A stretch of 6,384 bases of DNA from Desulfonatronospira sp. (GTDB taxonomy: Bacteria > Desulfobacterota > Desulfovibrionia > Desulfovibrionales > Desulfonatronovibrionaceae), in contig PWSL01000074.1 in assembly GCA_003563255.1 (NCBI GenBank), positions 1-6,384 of the forward strand, written 5' to 3'. The translations under genes and the position numbers were made by a program. The notes under the pieces were generated by a model, which was not told where the DNA came from, made no database searches, and saw only the letters and a list, made by a program, of their open reading frames with translations. Of the stretch, positions 6,045-6,384 are shown piece by piece (within the stretch, counting starts at the first letter, position 1; each line of letters opens with the position of its first letter).

Positions 6045-6176
6045 CTGCCGGATAGAATCATGTTCAATGTCCATCCGCAGCGGTGGCATGATCAGCCGTG
6101 GCTGAAGGAACTCGTAGGGCAGAATGTGAAGAACTTGGTGAAGGCGGTTGTTGTGAAGAGAAGAAGAAGAGATTAG
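6045..6176 (+). pseudogene. Second polysaccharide-deacetylase-like C-terminal fragment
   Basis: The frame ending at TAG 6174-6176 reads LPDRIMFNVHPQRWHDQPWL, then KELVGQNVKNLVKAVVVKR. This resembles the end of polysaccharide deacetylase-like proteins, where an (I/V)MxNxHPQRW motif is followed by a basic tail. It is fused on its left to repeat copy 1, which happens to be open in the same frame back to ATG 5829, but the residues encoded by the repeat are not deacetylase-like. I read it as a remnant whose 5' part was lost or replaced when the repeat arrived. Its last codons overlap the start of repeat copy 2. Confidence 0.5.
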
Positions 6177-6315
6177 CCCACGGAACACACGGAAGAACAC
6201 GGAAGGAAGAAAAAACAATTTTCCTGGCAGGAAAGAAGAGCCTGCCAGGAAATAGGCTTCCGACGCTACGCGGCATAGAACTTAATTTCCGTGCTTTTCC
6301 GCATGTTCTGTGGTC
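6158..6315 (+). repeat. Structured repeat, copy 2, forming a long imperfect palindrome
   Basis: This has the same order as copy 1: a purine tract, cccacggaacacacggaa plus a further cacggaa (6178-6204), a perfect 12-bp hairpin tttcctggcagg/cctgccaggaaa (6220-6231 and 6241-6252, 9-nt loop), and aggcttccgacgctacgcgg (6254-6273). It additionally has a right arm (6287-6315) that pairs with the left arm (6176-6204) at 23 of 29 positions. The whole is thus a ~140-bp nested stem-loop, ending 30 bp before the next gene. Confidence 0.75.
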
Positions 6316-6345
6316 ATGATTCTTTTCAGTTAGCGAGAGGTCGTT

Positions 6346-6384
6346 ATGCAATATGAAGATTTGACCTACAATATCCTGGGGGCC
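6346..6384 (+). CDS. Start of a GxxExxY-type protein (3' end outside window)
   Basis: ATG 6346 is preceded by GAGAGG (6335-6340) with 5-nt spacing. The 13 visible codons read MQYEDLTYNILGA and run off the window without a stop. Short PD-(D/E)XK-like GxxExxY proteins typically begin this way (a few residues, then L(T/S)YxIIGAAMEVHKxLGPG), so the match to the family's opening is good although only 13 residues are seen. The function of these ~125-residue proteins is unknown; the fold suggests a nuclease relative. The gene lies just downstream of the palindromic repeat. Confidence 0.55.
   Translation, partial: MQYEDLTYNILGA

Noticed and set aside
5829..6176. A continuous 115-residue gene
   Set aside because: Its first part reads the deacetylase fragment in the wrong frame and then crosses the repeat. 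Only the last ~43 residues look like real protein.
5938..6204. CRISPR array suggested by repeated cacgaaa/cacggaa units
   Set aside because: The units are only 7-10 bp, adjacent to each other and lacking uniform spacers. No cas gene is present.
6098..6319. A 73-residue gene
   Set aside because: It is mostly translation of the palindromic repeat (HGTHGRTRKE...), ends inside it, and starts in another frame of the deacetylase tail.

Overview
The window looks like accessory-rich DNA from a Gram-negative bacterium. The surface-polysaccharide genes and the short intergenic repeats would fit a Desulfobacterota/deltaproteobacterial or similar environmental lineage, but no rRNA or other phylogenetic marker is present, so this is a weak guess.

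Left part (1-2758): a polysaccharide-biosynthesis segment on the + strand. It holds the 3' part of a DUF354 protein, a small four-helix-bundle (S23 / 23S rRNA intervening-sequence type) protein, and a non-hydrolysing UDP-GlcNAc 2-epimerase (WecB type). DUF354 and WecB proteins commonly sit together in capsule, O-antigen or exopolysaccharide clusters. The S23 gene between them is preceded by a purine-rich short repeat. The mirror-strand version of that repeat lies inside wecB, in frame, as a Pro/Ser-rich insert. A second, heptameric repeat also sits in frame inside wecB.

Middle (2759-3027): a gap with a 27-bp direct repeat that contains inverted parts, followed by a remnant of the last ~30 codons of a second DUF354 gene.

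Accessory block (3028-5604): a - strand gene of unknown function (N-terminal membrane segment plus coiled coil) diverges from a two-gene + strand operon. The first operon product has a Panacea (SocA/DUF4065) antitoxin-type domain. The second overlaps it by 20 bp and is an unrecognised protein with a weak PemK/MazF-like pattern. This is a candidate toxin-antitoxin or defence module with an undescribed toxin.

Right part (5605-6384): no intact gene until the very end. It contains two 3' fragments resembling polysaccharide deacetylase C-termini, each followed by a copy of a ~112-116 bp structured repeat (cccacgRaacacacgRaa core, a variable but self-complementary hairpin, then a conserved ctacgcgg box). 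The second copy is a long imperfect palindrome and lies directly upstream of the start of a GxxExxY-type gene that leaves the window.

Taken together, the window reads as a polysaccharide cluster broken up by an accessory block and by repeat-associated small-protein cassettes. Remnants of polysaccharide genes (DUF354 tail, deacetylase tails) flank the accessory block on both sides.
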